Shown piece by piece: positions 53,786 to 63,684 of a DNA stretch of 64,000 nucleotides. Source of the DNA: [Flexibacter] sp. ATCC 35208 (GTDB lineage Bacteria > Bacteroidota > Bacteroidia > Chitinophagales > Chitinophagaceae). The stretch lies in contig NZ_MTKN01000001.1 of assembly GCF_001975825.1 (NCBI RefSeq), forward strand, positions 281,573-345,572. The letters run 5' to 3'. Each line of letters starts with the position of its first letter. The stretch's first letter is position 1. A model generated the notes under the pieces. It did not search any database. It was not told the origin of the DNA and saw only the letters and a program-made list of their open reading frames with translations. A program made the position numbers and the translations under genes.

Positions 53786-54895
53786 ATGAAATATTACATA
53801 ATAGCAGGTGAGGCCTCCGGTGACCTCCATGGCAGTAATCTGATCAAACAGTTAAAACAACTCGATACCAACGCGGATATCCGCTGCTGGGGCGGGGATC
53901 TGATGGCACAAGCCGGGGGAACGGTCGTAAAGCATTATAAGGATCTCGCTTTCATGGGGTTTATAGAGGTAGTGATGAACCTGCGTACCGTATTGCGTAA
54001 TATGGAATGGTGTAAGCAGGATATTGCTGCTTATCAGCCAGATGTATTAGTATTGATTGACTATGCTGGTTTCAACCTGCGTATTGCAGAGTGGGCGAAG
54101 CCTTTAGGGTATAAGATTGTATTCTATATTTCTCCGCAGGTATGGGCCTGGAAGGAGAACAGGGTGAAGAAGATCAAGAAATCTGTTGATAAAATGCTTT
54201 GTATCCTGCCTTTTGAGCAGGACTTTTACAACAAATGGGCGTATCCTGTTGAATATGTAGGTCACCCATTGGTAGAGGTGGTCAAAGCGGCCAAAGATGC
54301 ACCGGCAGAGCCGGCAATTGCTGATAAACCTATCATTGCGATATTGCCGGGGAGCAGGAGACAGGAGGTGCGTGTGAAGTTGCCGATTATGCTGACGATG
54401 GCGAAGCATTTTCCCCAGTATCAGTTTGTGGTGGCGCAGGCGCCTAGCCTGGATGATGCTTTTATGCAGGAGTTGACAGGTGCACACCCAAATGTATCTA
54501 CAGTAAAAAATCAAACCTATGCCTTGTTAAGACAGGCGAAGGCGGCATTGGTCACTTCGGGGACAGCTACATTGGAAACAGCATTGTTCGGTGTGCCGGA
54601 GGTGGTATGTTATAAAGGAAGTGCCGTATCGTATTTCTTTGCCAAGCGGCTGATTAAGGTAAAATATATTTCACTGGTGAATCTTGTGATGGATAAACCA
54701 GTTGTAACAGAGTTAATTCAAAATGACCTGACAGAGGAGAACCTGCTCAGGGAGTTGACGTTATTGCTGGAGGATGATGCTACCCGCCAGCGGATTAAAG
54801 AAGATTATAGCCAGCTCTGGACTAAGTTAGGGGAGAAGAAGGCGAGCAGAAGGACCGCTGAGGTGATTGTGGAAGAGGCGAGGCAAGGAAAGTAA
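53786..54895 (+). CDS. lpxB: Lipid-A-disaccharide synthase
   Basis: 369 residues. N-terminal GEASGDLHGSNLIKQL loop (7-22), IDYAGFNLRIAEW, YISPQVWAWKENRVKKIKKSVD, and GSRRQEV with LVTSGTATLETALFGVPEVVCYK. It joins lipid X and UDP-diacylglucosamine in lipid A assembly, at the inner membrane. It has its own promoter behind a terminator. The small DUF6728 gene is convergent. Confidence 0.96.
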   Translation: MKYYIIAGEASGDLHGSNLIKQLKQLDTNADIRCWGGDLMAQAGGTVVKHYKDLAFMGFIEVVMNLRTVLRNMEWCKQDIAAYQPDVLVLIDYAGFNLRIAEWAKPLGYKIVFYISPQVWAWKENRVKKIKKSVDKMLCILPFEQDFYNKWAYPVEYVGHPLVEVVKAAKDAPAEPAIADKPIIAILPGSRRQEVRVKLPIMLTMAKHFPQYQFVVAQAPSLDDAFMQELTGAHPNVSTVKNQTYALLRQAKAALVTSGTATLETALFGVPEVVCYKGSAVSYFFAKRLIKVKYISLVNLVMDKPVVTELIQNDLTEENLLRELTLLLEDDATRQRIKEDYSQLWTKLGEKKASRRTAEVIVEEARQGK

Positions 54896-55008
54896 GCGGT
54901 TAAGGCAGGTGGTAGGTACTTCGGGCAGGCAGTAGGTGTACTAAATGTGGGAAGTAGATCTGCTTTATGCAGGAAGTGTTTAAGGTTTTATGTAGGTAGG
55001 AAACCTGC

Positions 55009-55188
55009 TTAGTGATGATGTCTGAAAAAAATCATTTTAATCGCGAATACAATTAATGCAAAAAGGAAGACCAGGATAGAAATCCGGTTCATGCCGTGCA
55101 TGAGTTTTACACTTGTCGTATTCGGCGAGCTTTTATCTTTTTTACCTATGTAGAGATAACGGAGTATTTGTTGCCATATGTTTTTCAT
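55009..55188 (-). CDS. DUF6728-family small membrane protein (59 residues)
   Basis: Start ATG 55188, stop 55009. MKNIWQQILRYLYIGKKD is the N-terminus, followed by a KLMHGMNRISILVF block that matches my memory of the Bacteroidota DUF6728 family (K-x-F/L-M-H-x-M-N-R-I-S), and a single C-terminal membrane helix ending in FFRHHH. Its length, about 60 residues, is normal for that family. It is too short for most gene callers. Convergent with lpxB. Confidence 0.75.
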   Translation of the reverse strand: MKNIWQQILRYLYIGKKDKSSPNTTSVKLMHGMNRISILVFLFALIVFAIKMIFFRHHH

Positions 55189-55201
55189 GCAACAAAGATA
55201 A

Positions 55202-55296
55202 TTGAAAAGGCCTGCGGCAGCAAGGAAGAAATCTCATTTTTGGGCTGATGCCTGATGGGAATTTCTTTGGACAATGAAAAGACCTGCGGCAGCAGG
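55202..55296. repeat. Two copies of a GGCCTGCGGCAGCA motif
   Basis: TGAAAAGGCCTGCGGCAGCA at 55203 recurs as TGAAAAGACCTGCGGCAGCA at 55275, period 72 bp, ahead of the beta-mannosidase gene. Confidence 0.7.
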
Positions 55297-55328
55297 TTTG
55301 AATGCAAAAAAAATAATCAATTTCAATA

Positions 55329-57863
55329 ATGAGACGTTATGTGAATATTGCCTGCCTGTGCCTGCTTACGGCCACAGCAGGAGCACAGTCTTTCCAGCAA
55401 ATTGAACTAAACAAAGACTGGAAATTCTCAAGCACTGACGACACTGCATGGCGCTCAGCTACCGTGCCAGGCACCGTCCACACTGACCTGATGGCCCACC
55501 ATCTCATTCCTGATCCCTACGTTGGTATGAATGAAAAGTCGGTACAATGGGTGGATAAGAAAAACTGGCAATACCAAACCTCTTTTACTGTAACAAAAGA
55601 GATGTTACAGCACGACTGGCTTGCGCTGGATTTTAAAGGTCTGGATACTTATGCAGCTATCTTCATCAATGGCGATTCTATTGCTACCAGTTCCAATATG
55701 TTTGTACCACTTAAGGCACAAATTAAGCAAAAGGTAAAAGAAGGGGACAATACTTTGCGTCTTGTTTTCTACAGTCCTATCAGGCATGATATGAACAACT
55801 TCTTACATGATGATGTGATCTATCCTGCCGGTAATGATGCGAGTGATATTCCTTTGAGTGTGTATGCGAGAAAAGCACCTTATCATTATGGATGGGACTG
55901 GGGGCCAAGATTAGTGACATCAGGTATATGGCGGCCTGTGTATTTGGAATATGGAGATAAAGTAAGTATTGAAGATGTATATCTTAAGCAAAAACAACTG
56001 ACTGATAAATCAGCGGTGATACTGGCGAAACTGAAATTCCAGACAGCCGCAAAAAAGAAGTACACTATTAAAATAGAAAGCCCTGACAAGCTATTTTCCA
56101 CCATTACTAAACCATTCGAAGGAGATACTTTATCTGCCTCTTTTACTATCTCAAACCCACGTCGCTGGTGGCCTAACGGCTTAGGCGATCCGTACTTATA
56201 TAAAGTGAAGGTATCTCTCTACGATGGAAATGAATTGTTACAATCACGTGCATTGAACATCGGTCTGCGCACGATAGAAGTGGTGAATAAACCTGACAGT
56301 ATGGGTGTGAGCTTTTATGTAAAAGTAAATGGACGGCCTGTATTTATGAAAGGTGCTGATTACATTCCGTTGGATAACTTCCTGCCGCGTGTAACTACAG
56401 AAAGGTATGCAAAGTTGTTCAATGATATGAAGGTGTCCAATTTCAACATGGTTCGTGTGTGGGGTGGTGGTATTTATGAAGATGACCGTTTCTATGATTT
56501 CGCGGATAGATATGGTATACTGGTATGGCAGGATTTACTCTTTGCCTGTTCAACTTATCCTACATCAAAAATTCTGAAAAATGTGGAAGCGGAACTGGGT
56601 GCTAACATTACCCGTCTACGTAATCATCCTTCACTTGCACTGTGGTGTGGTAATAATGAGATAGGTGTTGCGATTGATCATTGGGGTTGGAAAGAAGGGT
56701 ATGGCTATACAGAAAAACAATGGGCGGATATGAGAGCTGGGTATGATGAACTCTTCAAAGTGCAGCTACCAAAAATCATTCAGCAATATGATGCAGACAG
56801 ATTTTATTTCCCATCATCACCTATTAGCAACTGGGGTACCAAAGAAGATTTCACTATTGGTGATAATCACTATTGGGGGGTGTGGCATGGTATGGAATGG
56901 TTCGAAGCTTTTGAAGAACATATTCCAAGGTTTATGAGTGAATATGGTTTTCAGTCTTTCCCTGATATCCAGACAGTAAAGCGGTTTACATCAGCGCAGG
57001 ATAGAGATATATATTCTCCTGTGATGTTATCACACCAAAAGAGTTTCAACAGGGGGAATGCTGCTATCAGGACTTATCTCTTACATTATTATAAAGAACC
57101 TACAAATTTTGAATTCTTCCTGTATGTGAATCATGTATTGCAGGCAGAAGGTATGAAAATGGGTATCGAAGCGCATCGTAGGGCCATGCCTTTTTGTATG
57201 GGTACGCTGTACTGGCAGTTAGATGATTGTTGGCCTGGCCCATCCTGGTCAGGTATTGATTATTACGGTCGCTGGAAAGCCATGCAGTTCTTTGTAAAGA
57301 AGGCATATGAACCATTGTTAGTGAGCAATATCGTAAAAAATGGTAACTTAAAGACTTATCTTATTTCTGATGAAAATAAAGACCGCAAGGCAAAACTCGA
57401 AATGAAACTAATGGACTTTGGCGGCAAGATTTTGTGGGAAAAATCAGTGAATATTAATATAGAAGGTAACAAAAGTACCATTGTTCACGAAATACCATTG
57501 AACACTATTTTGCAGCCGGCAGACACCGGAAAGGTAATATTCTATACGAAAGTGGTAAATAGTGATAAGTTATTAAGTGAGAATGTATATTATTTTGCTA
57601 AAACCAAAGATCTAATATTACCGGACCCTGGATTGAAAATAGAAGTGGCGAATGATGATACCCTGGCTCTCCATATTTTGGTAACGGCGACTCAACTTGC
57701 AAAGAACGTATACCTGCAATGTGAAGATCCGGAATTGACTTTTAGCGATAACTATTTTGATCTGCTGCCTGGCCAGACGAAGGATATATGGCTCAACAAA
57801 TTAGCGGCACCGCTAATGGATAAGATAAAGGTTATAAGTCTCAGAGATACATTTAAAAATTAA
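55329..57863 (+). CDS. Beta-mannosidase, glycoside hydrolase family 2
   Basis: 844 residues with a signal peptide cut near AGAQ (residue 20). The N-terminal sugar-binding jelly roll (LNKDWKFSS...VPGTVHTDLM), immunoglobulin-like domain and TIM barrel are followed by the family landmarks: acid/base Glu444 in WCGNNEIG and nucleophile Glu538 in MSEYGFQSF. It removes terminal beta-mannose, for instance from Man-beta-1,4-GlcNAc cores. It is followed after 2 bp by an alpha-L-fucosidase, so the pair may act on fucosylated N-glycan cores. Export is likely from the signal. Confidence 0.9.
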   Translation: MRRYVNIACLCLLTATAGAQSFQQIELNKDWKFSSTDDTAWRSATVPGTVHTDLMAHHLIPDPYVGMNEKSVQWVDKKNWQYQTSFTVTKEMLQHDWLALDFKGLDTYAAIFINGDSIATSSNMFVPLKAQIKQKVKEGDNTLRLVFYSPIRHDMNNFLHDDVIYPAGNDASDIPLSVYARKAPYHYGWDWGPRLVTSGIWRPVYLEYGDKVSIEDVYLKQKQLTDKSAVILAKLKFQTAAKKKYTIKIESPDKLFSTITKPFEGDTLSASFTISNPRRWWPNGLGDPYLYKVKVSLYDGNELLQSRALNIGLRTIEVVNKPDSMGVSFYVKVNGRPVFMKGADYIPLDNFLPRVTTERYAKLFNDMKVSNFNMVRVWGGGIYEDDRFYDFADRYGILVWQDLLFACSTYPTSKILKNVEAELGANITRLRNHPSLALWCGNNEIGVAIDHWGWKEGYGYTEKQWADMRAGYDELFKVQLPKIIQQYDADRFYFPSSPISNWGTKEDFTIGDNHYWGVWHGMEWFEAFEEHIPRFMSEYGFQSFPDIQTVKRFTSAQDRDIYSPVMLSHQKSFNRGNAAIRTYLLHYYKEPTNFEFFLYVNHVLQAEGMKMGIEAHRRAMPFCMGTLYWQLDDCWPGPSWSGIDYYGRWKAMQFFVKKAYEPLLVSNIVKNGNLKTYLISDENKDRKAKLEMKLMDFGGKILWEKSVNINIEGNKSTIVHEIPLNTILQPADTGKVIFYTKVVNSDKLLSENVYYFAKTKDLILPDPGLKIEVANDDTLALHILVTATQLAKNVYLQCEDPELTFSDNYFDLLPGQTKDIWLNKLAAPLMDKIKVISLRDTFKN

Positions 57864-57865
57864 AC

Positions 57866-59323
57866 ATGCGAAAACTTTGTATGCTTTTAAGCAGCGCACT
57901 ATTGCTAATAGGTTCAGCCAGTGCGCAGCACCAACAAATTCCACCCTACATCCCACCTACAGACAAAGCCGTTCAACAGAACCTGGAAGAGTGGTCTGAC
58001 TGGAAATTCGGTATGCTGATCCATTGGGGGGCATATTCTCAAATGGGTATTGTAGAATCATGGAGCATCTGTCCTGAAGATGAAGGATGGACACAACGTC
58101 AGCCATACGGTATTCCATACTATGACTATGTGAAAAAGTATGAAGAACTGGGTAAAACTTTCAATCCTACAAAGTTCGACCCTTCCAAATGGGCAAAAGC
58201 GGCAAAGGATGCAGGTATGAAATACGTAGTATTCACTACCAAGCACCACGACGGTTTCTGTATGTTTGATACCAAACAAACTGATTACAAAGTATCCAAT
58301 CCAAACTTTGCATTCGGAAAAGATCCCCGTTCAAACATTGCTAAAGAAGTATTTGAAGCTTTCCGCAAAGAAGGTTTGCACGCAGGTGCTTACTTCTCCA
58401 AACCTGACTGGCATAGCCAGTACTATTGGTGGTCTTATTTTCCACCCAAAGACAGGCATGTAAACTATGATGTAAGTAAATATCCTGATCGCTGGAAAGC
58501 TTTTCGTCAGTATACCTACAACCAGATCGAAGAACTAATGACAGGTTATGGTAAAATTGACATCCTGTGGTTAGATGGTGGCTGGGTACGTCCTCGTAAA
58601 CAGGATAAAAAATCTGCTGCAGACATTACCGCCGCTGAAACCGGTGAAAAAATGATCAAGCAGGATGAAGATATTGACATGGATGGTATTGCGGCCATGG
58701 CGCGTACACACCAGCCAGGTCTGATCGTGGTAGACCGCGAGGTACATGGTCCGAACGAAAACTATCGTACTCCAGAGCAGCAGATTCCTGACAAACCACT
58801 GGATTACCCATGGGAAACCTGTATGACCATGGCGAATAGCTGGTCTTATGTACCGAACGATCATTACAAATCTGTGAATGAACTGATCCATCACCTGATC
58901 GACATCGTGGCAAAAGGTGGTAACTACCTGCTGAACGTAGGTCCGGGTCCTGATGGTCAGTTGCACGACGAGGCGTATACAACCATGACTGCTATTGGTG
59001 CATGGATGCATGTAAATGGTGATGCGATCTATGCCACAAAATCTGTTGCTCCGTATAAAGATGGAAAAGTATGTTTTACACGGAAGAAAGACGGCAGTGT
59101 ATATGCGATATACCTGCTGGATAAAGATGAGCAATTGCCGGCTGACATTGCATTTAAGGGGCTGACACCTGCTAAAGGTGCTAAGCTGGAAATGCTGGGT
59201 GCGAAAGAAAAACTGAGCTGGAAAGCAACTGGTGATATTACCACTATCACAATCCCGGCTGCGTTACAGAAAAAAGGTTTTCAGCATGCTATAGCTATCA
59301 GAATTTCTGCAGTTGCATCCTGA
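57866..59323 (+). CDS. Alpha-L-fucosidase, glycoside hydrolase family 29
   Basis: 485 residues with a signal peptide cut near SASA (about residue 20). GH29 landmarks are GMLIHWGAYSQMG (49-61), VVFTTKHHDGFCMFDTKQTDYKV, HAGAYFSKPDWH and the nucleophile Asp237 in DILWLDGGW, then a C-terminal beta domain. It cleaves alpha-L-fucose from glycans. It starts 2 bp after the beta-mannosidase stop, so the two are co-transcribed and probably secreted together. Confidence 0.93.
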   Translation: MRKLCMLLSSALLLIGSASAQHQQIPPYIPPTDKAVQQNLEEWSDWKFGMLIHWGAYSQMGIVESWSICPEDEGWTQRQPYGIPYYDYVKKYEELGKTFNPTKFDPSKWAKAAKDAGMKYVVFTTKHHDGFCMFDTKQTDYKVSNPNFAFGKDPRSNIAKEVFEAFRKEGLHAGAYFSKPDWHSQYYWWSYFPPKDRHVNYDVSKYPDRWKAFRQYTYNQIEELMTGYGKIDILWLDGGWVRPRKQDKKSAADITAAETGEKMIKQDEDIDMDGIAAMARTHQPGLIVVDREVHGPNENYRTPEQQIPDKPLDYPWETCMTMANSWSYVPNDHYKSVNELIHHLIDIVAKGGNYLLNVGPGPDGQLHDEAYTTMTAIGAWMHVNGDAIYATKSVAPYKDGKVCFTRKKDGSVYAIYLLDKDEQLPADIAFKGLTPAKGAKLEMLGAKEKLSWKATGDITTITIPAALQKKGFQHAIAIRISAVAS

Positions 59324-59342
59324 GCTGGATAAAAAAAACTTT

Positions 59343-59380
59343 AAAAAAATGGCCGCCGGTGAACTGGTGGCCATTTTTTT
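59343..59380 (+). terminator. Terminator of the glycosidase pair
   Basis: AAAAAAATGGCC/GGCCATTTTTTT, a 12-bp stem with an inner CCGG/CTGG element. Confidence 0.88.
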
Positions 59381-59610
59381 TGTTAATATGAGTAATGACA
59401 TATTATAAATTCGATATTTAGAATACCATTTTGAGTAACCCTAATTCAAAACCGTTACATCTGTTGTCTTGAGCGAGTATTTCTGATCAATAACTTCTTA
59501 TTAACTAAATTCAAAAGTTAATTCAGCAATATTGTAAAAATTTGGAAGTAGAAAAAGGGTACAAGCAGTTTTGTTAACGACCTAAATTGTAACGGGGAAA
59601 ACTTTTACTT

Positions 59611-60312
59611 ATGGAGAGTAATGTATCGATCCTTCTTGCAGAAGACGATTATCACTACGGAAATGTAGTTAAAAAACATCTGGAACAGGCGGGTTATCAT
59701 GTGGTGCATTGCTTTGATGGGGAGGTAGCCTGGAAAAAATTTCAGAGAGATGATTTTGATCTGGTCATATTAGATGTGGTCATGCCTAAGAGGGATGGTT
59801 TTTCGCTCGCGCAGGACATTCGAAAGCGGAATGGGATGATTCCTATTATATTTATTTCTTCGCGTTCACTGGACGAAGATCGATTGCACGGTTTCCGGAT
59901 CGGGGGAGACGATTATATCATAAAGCCGTTTAGCATGCGGGAACTGGTGATGCGCATCCGGGTATTTTTGCGCAGGACATTGCCCAAGGAAATACCGGGG
60001 GATGGCATTTACCGCATCGGGCATGTGCGTTTTAATTACGACGAAAAAGAACTCACCAAGGAAGATGGAGAAACCATCGCAGCACTGACCAAAAAAGAGG
60101 CGAAAGTGTTGAAGTACCTGGTGGAAAATAGCAATAAGCTGGTCAAGCGTGATGAAATATTATTGAAAGTTTGGGGCAACAGTAGTTTCTTCTCCAGCCG
60201 AAGTATGGATGTATTCATCACCCGACTACGCAAGCATTTTAAGATGGAACCGGGCATCGATTTAGAGACGTTGCACAATGTGGGCATCCGGCTAAACATA
60301 CCAAAAGACTAA
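59611..60312 (+). CDS. OmpR/PhoB-family response regulator
   Basis: 233 residues. Receiver with EDD (about 11-13), the phospho-Asp in VILDVVMPKRDG and Lys in YIIKPFSMREL; C-terminal winged helix (TKKEAKVLKYLVENSNKLVKRDEIL...RSMDVFITRLRKHF). No kinase lies beside it; the membrane kinase at 41955 is the unpaired candidate in the window. The sequence between residues 125 and 150 is a normal linker. Confidence 0.92.
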   Translation: MESNVSILLAEDDYHYGNVVKKHLEQAGYHVVHCFDGEVAWKKFQRDDFDLVILDVVMPKRDGFSLAQDIRKRNGMIPIIFISSRSLDEDRLHGFRIGGDDYIIKPFSMRELVMRIRVFLRRTLPKEIPGDGIYRIGHVRFNYDEKELTKEDGETIAALTKKEAKVLKYLVENSNKLVKRDEILLKVWGNSSFFSSRSMDVFITRLRKHFKMEPGIDLETLHNVGIRLNIPKD

Positions 60313-60456
60313 TCACAATATTAAGGGAGTAAGTCTGTTAGAATCAGGCAGGAATATAATATCCGGACGAATAAATTTTAAAAAAGAGAGCACAATCATA
60401 TTACAAAGCAAGGATTCAGGCAATAGAACCCCATCACCATCCACTAACTGTACACA

Positions 60457-61173
60457 ATGCACTATGAAAGAAAAGGGCCCGGGCTGGTAAACGGCGGTAA
60501 GTTCGGGCATGGACAACCACGATATGAGCAACAGAACAATGATCGCCGCCGGAACGGCCACTCACAGGGAAGGGAGGTTAATCCCCGCAAACCATCACGC
60601 CCTAAAAAGCCAAAGAAGGAAAGTAAGATCTATTTTATTGCTTTATTACCTAATGCCGCAGTGGGCAAGGAAATTATCAGAATGAAGCAGGAATTTGCAG
60701 ACTTCTATGATGCCCGCAAAGCATTGAAGGTATTACCGTACATTACCATACAAGTACCGTTCACAGCCGATCCCGTACTGGAAAAGGACTTTTGCGAGGG
60801 ATTGACGGATTTTGCATCTGCCATGACCCCTTTCGACATCCAGTTGGATGGTTTTGGCGCTGTTGCTCTTGAGAACAGAAGACTCATCTTTATCAATGTA
60901 GTGAAGACTGCCCCTATTATGCACCTGCATAAGCAATTAATTTTGCTGCTGAGAAAGGACTTCGGGTTCAGTAATATGCTGGCTAAGTATGGGTTTAATC
61001 CACACATCTCATTGGCACTGAATGATATAGCGGAAGGGGCTTTTGAATTGGCCCGGCTGGAATACGAGGAAAAAGAATTCCATGCCGCCTTCAGGGTCAA
61101 TAACCTGTATCTTTTGAGACATACCGGCACTTCCTGGGAAGTATTGCACAAATGTAAATTGGGGGGAGAATAA
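60457..61173 (+). CDS. 2H-phosphoesterase-like (2'-5' RNA ligase family) protein with a changed first motif
   Basis: 238 residues. Residues 1-55 are a basic Asn/Arg/Pro/Lys-rich low-complexity arm. The 2H fold follows (IYFIALLPNAAVGKEIIRMKQEFAD). Family members carry two HxT/S motifs. Here the first is PYITIQV (Tyr95 in place of His) and the second is NPHISLA (His183-Ile-Ser185) intact. Catalysis of the normal type seems unlikely with one His, so it may bind RNA or a nucleotide without cleaving it. The arm could contact RNA. It is a single gene downstream of the response regulator. Confidence 0.75.
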   Translation: MHYERKGPGLVNGGKFGHGQPRYEQQNNDRRRNGHSQGREVNPRKPSRPKKPKKESKIYFIALLPNAAVGKEIIRMKQEFADFYDARKALKVLPYITIQVPFTADPVLEKDFCEGLTDFASAMTPFDIQLDGFGAVALENRRLIFINVVKTAPIMHLHKQLILLLRKDFGFSNMLAKYGFNPHISLALNDIAEGAFELARLEYEEKEFHAAFRVNNLYLLRHTGTSWEVLHKCKLGGE

Positions 61174-61309
61174 TTTCTTTCTAAATAGAAATCAACCAAA
61201 TGACCCTTTCAGGTAGGGGAGCAGACGCTGTAACCCATTATAAAAGATAGCACTACCGTGGGATTTGGGACTATGGTTCTTATGCAAGAAAATTGTAACT
61301 TTAGTCCAG

Positions 61310-63562
61310 ATGGATACAGTGGCAGTCAAAACATATAACCTCGACGAGGAACAGGAAAAAAAAGAAATTGTTCGTCATTACCGTGCTTTACTACGCGCCT
61401 TAAAACCGCGACTAAAGAAAGGTGATCGCGAGCTGGTACGTACTGCCTTCGAAATGGCAGCAGATGCTCACAAGGAAATGCGACGTAAATCAGGTGAGCC
61501 CTATATATTCCATCCCCTGGCTGTAGCACAGATCTGTGTGGATGAAATAGGATTAGGTGTTCGCTCTGCTATCTGTGCGCTCCTGCACGACACTGTAGAA
61601 GATACAGAAGTGACACTGGAAGATATAGAACGGGCTTTTGGTCCGGAGATCGCTCACATCGTAGACGGTCTTACCAAAATATCGATCGTGGTCGATTCCA
61701 GTACCAGTACCGCACAGGCGGAAAACTTTAAGAAGATACTGCTCACCCTGGCAGATGACCCCCGTGTTATTCTGATCAAATTAGCAGACCGCCTTCACAA
61801 CATGCGTACCCTGGATAGCATGAGTCGTGAAAAACAGCTGAAAATCGCATCAGAAACCGTCTTTATTTACTCTCCGCTGGCTCACCGTCTCGGTATGTAC
61901 GATATCAAGTCCGAGATGGAAGACCTTTCCATGAAGTATACGGAACAGCAGACCTATCGTGAAATAGCCCGTAAACTGAAGGAGACCAAGCGTGAGCGTA
62001 CCCGGTATATCAACGAGTTCATCAAACCAATCAAAGAAGTTCTCCAGGAAGAGGGATTAACTTTCGAAATATTCGGGAGACCTAAATCCATTCACTCTAT
62101 ATGGAATAAGATCAAGAAGAAAGGCATCACTTTCGAGGAAGTGTACGACCTCTTTGCGATCCGTATTATCATGGACTCCCCTGTGGATAAGGAAAAGTCT
62201 GATTGCTGGAAAGTGTATTCCATCATCACCGACTTTTACCACCCCAGTCCTGAGCGTACCCGCGACTGGCTGAGTAATCCTAAATCCAATGGATACGAAG
62301 CCCTGCACGTAACTGTAATGGGCCCAGCCGGTAAATGGGTGGAAGTCCAGATCAGGACCAAGCGTATGAACGACTACGCCGAAAAAGGCCTGGCTGCCCA
62401 CTGGCGCTACAAAGAAGGTAGTAACCAGAAGCAGGATACCGAAAACAAATTCGATCAGTGGTTCAACCAGATCCGTGAGATCCTGAACAACCCTGATTCC
62501 AATACCCTGGATTTTCTGGCCGACTTCAAGAGCAACCTGTTCACAGAAGAGATCTATGTATATACTCCTAAAGGGGATCTCAAGATCATGCCGGTCAACT
62601 CCACGGCGCTTGACTTTGCCTACGCTATTCACAGTGCGGTAGGTAATAAATGTATAGGCGCCAAGGTGAATTACAAACTGGTACCACTCAGCCATAAACT
62701 GCGCAGCGGGGACCAGGTGGAAATCATTACTTCCAATAAGCAAAAGCCTTCTGAAGACTGGCTGAACTACGTACTGACCGCCAAGGCTAAGTCCAAGATC
62801 AAGGACGCTCTGAAGGAAGAGAAGCGTAAGATAGCCATGGATGGTAAGGATGTGCTGGAGCGGAAACTGGATCACCTGAAAGTATCTGCCAGTCAACATA
62901 ATATTAATGAACTGGTACAATTCTATAAGCAACCTTCTCCACTAGATCTGTATTATCAGATCGCGGTGAAGAATATTGACCTGAAAGAATTGAAACAGTT
63001 CAATATATTGGGCGATAAGCTGGATGCACCTAAGCCGGTACCGGTTAAGTCACCGGAGCACATAGCCGAAGACCACATCAAGCACCAGTTGCCTTCCAAG
63101 AAGGATGCGGAGCTGATTATATTTGGTGAAAGTTCTGACAAGATTGCCTACAAACTGGCCAATTGTTGTCGTCCGATTCCGGGAGACGATGTATTTGGGT
63201 TCATTACTGCCAGTGAAGGATTGAAAATACACCGTACGAACTGTCCGAATGCCGCCCAGTTGCTGGCTAATTACGGTCACAGGGTTGTAAAGACCAAGTG
63301 GGTGAAGAACAGGGAGATCTCCTTCCTGACCGGTCTGCGCCTGGTAGGAATGGATGATGTAGGGGTGATTCACAAGATTACTAATATTATTTCCGGCGAA
63401 TTAAAAATAAATATAGCAGGGTTGACGATCGAGTCCAAGGAAGGCCTGTTTGAGGGGTTGATAAAGGTGTTTGTGCACGACAAGGAGGAGCTGGATGAGT
63501 TGTTCCTGCGTTTGGGTAAGCTGGATGGTATTCAGTCCGTAAACCGGCTGGAAGACGAGTAA
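61310..63562 (+). CDS. rel: Bifunctional (p)ppGpp synthetase/hydrolase Rel
   Basis: 750 residues from ATG 61310 (MDTVAVKTYN); an in-frame ATG at 61265 would add 15 unlikely residues. Hydrolase: HD pair (93-94) in LLHDTVEDTE. Synthetase: GRPKSIHSIWNKIKKKG and WVEVQIRTKRMNDYAEKGLAAHW. Then come the TGS domain (VYTPKGDLKIMPVNSTALDFAYAIHSAVGN), the helical and zinc-finger region (LANCCRPIPGDDVFGFIT), and a C-terminal ACT domain. It makes and breaks the stringent-response alarmone. The family has one copy in most Bacteroidota. Confidence 0.97.
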   Translation: MDTVAVKTYNLDEEQEKKEIVRHYRALLRALKPRLKKGDRELVRTAFEMAADAHKEMRRKSGEPYIFHPLAVAQICVDEIGLGVRSAICALLHDTVEDTEVTLEDIERAFGPEIAHIVDGLTKISIVVDSSTSTAQAENFKKILLTLADDPRVILIKLADRLHNMRTLDSMSREKQLKIASETVFIYSPLAHRLGMYDIKSEMEDLSMKYTEQQTYREIARKLKETKRERTRYINEFIKPIKEVLQEEGLTFEIFGRPKSIHSIWNKIKKKGITFEEVYDLFAIRIIMDSPVDKEKSDCWKVYSIITDFYHPSPERTRDWLSNPKSNGYEALHVTVMGPAGKWVEVQIRTKRMNDYAEKGLAAHWRYKEGSNQKQDTENKFDQWFNQIREILNNPDSNTLDFLADFKSNLFTEEIYVYTPKGDLKIMPVNSTALDFAYAIHSAVGNKCIGAKVNYKLVPLSHKLRSGDQVEIITSNKQKPSEDWLNYVLTAKAKSKIKDALKEEKRKIAMDGKDVLERKLDHLKVSASQHNINELVQFYKQPSPLDLYYQIAVKNIDLKELKQFNILGDKLDAPKPVPVKSPEHIAEDHIKHQLPSKKDAELIIFGESSDKIAYKLANCCRPIPGDDVFGFITASEGLKIHRTNCPNAAQLLANYGHRVVKTKWVKNREISFLTGLRLVGMDDVGVIHKITNIISGELKINIAGLTIESKEGLFEGLIKVFVHDKEELDELFLRLGKLDGIQSVNRLEDE

Positions 63563-63572
63563 ACTATTTATG

Positions 63573-63601
63573 GGGTTGCCGCCAGGCAACCCTTTTTTTT
63601 G
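63573..63601 (+). terminator. Terminator of rel
   Basis: GGGTTGCC-GCCA-GGCAACCC followed by T8. Confidence 0.92.
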
Positions 63602-63621
63602 TCAATTGACAACGAGGTATA

Positions 63622-63653
63622 ATTGTAATTATTCCTTTTTCCCCGTAATTTTG
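63622..63653 (+). promoter_or_regulatory. Promoter of purA
   Basis: ATTG (63622-63625), 20-bp spacer, TAATTTTG (63646-63653), matching the Bacteroidota consensus. The leader is about 28 nt to ATG 63685. Confidence 0.65.
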
Positions 63654-63684
63654 CCACTTCTTTTTAAAATCAATATCAATTCTT

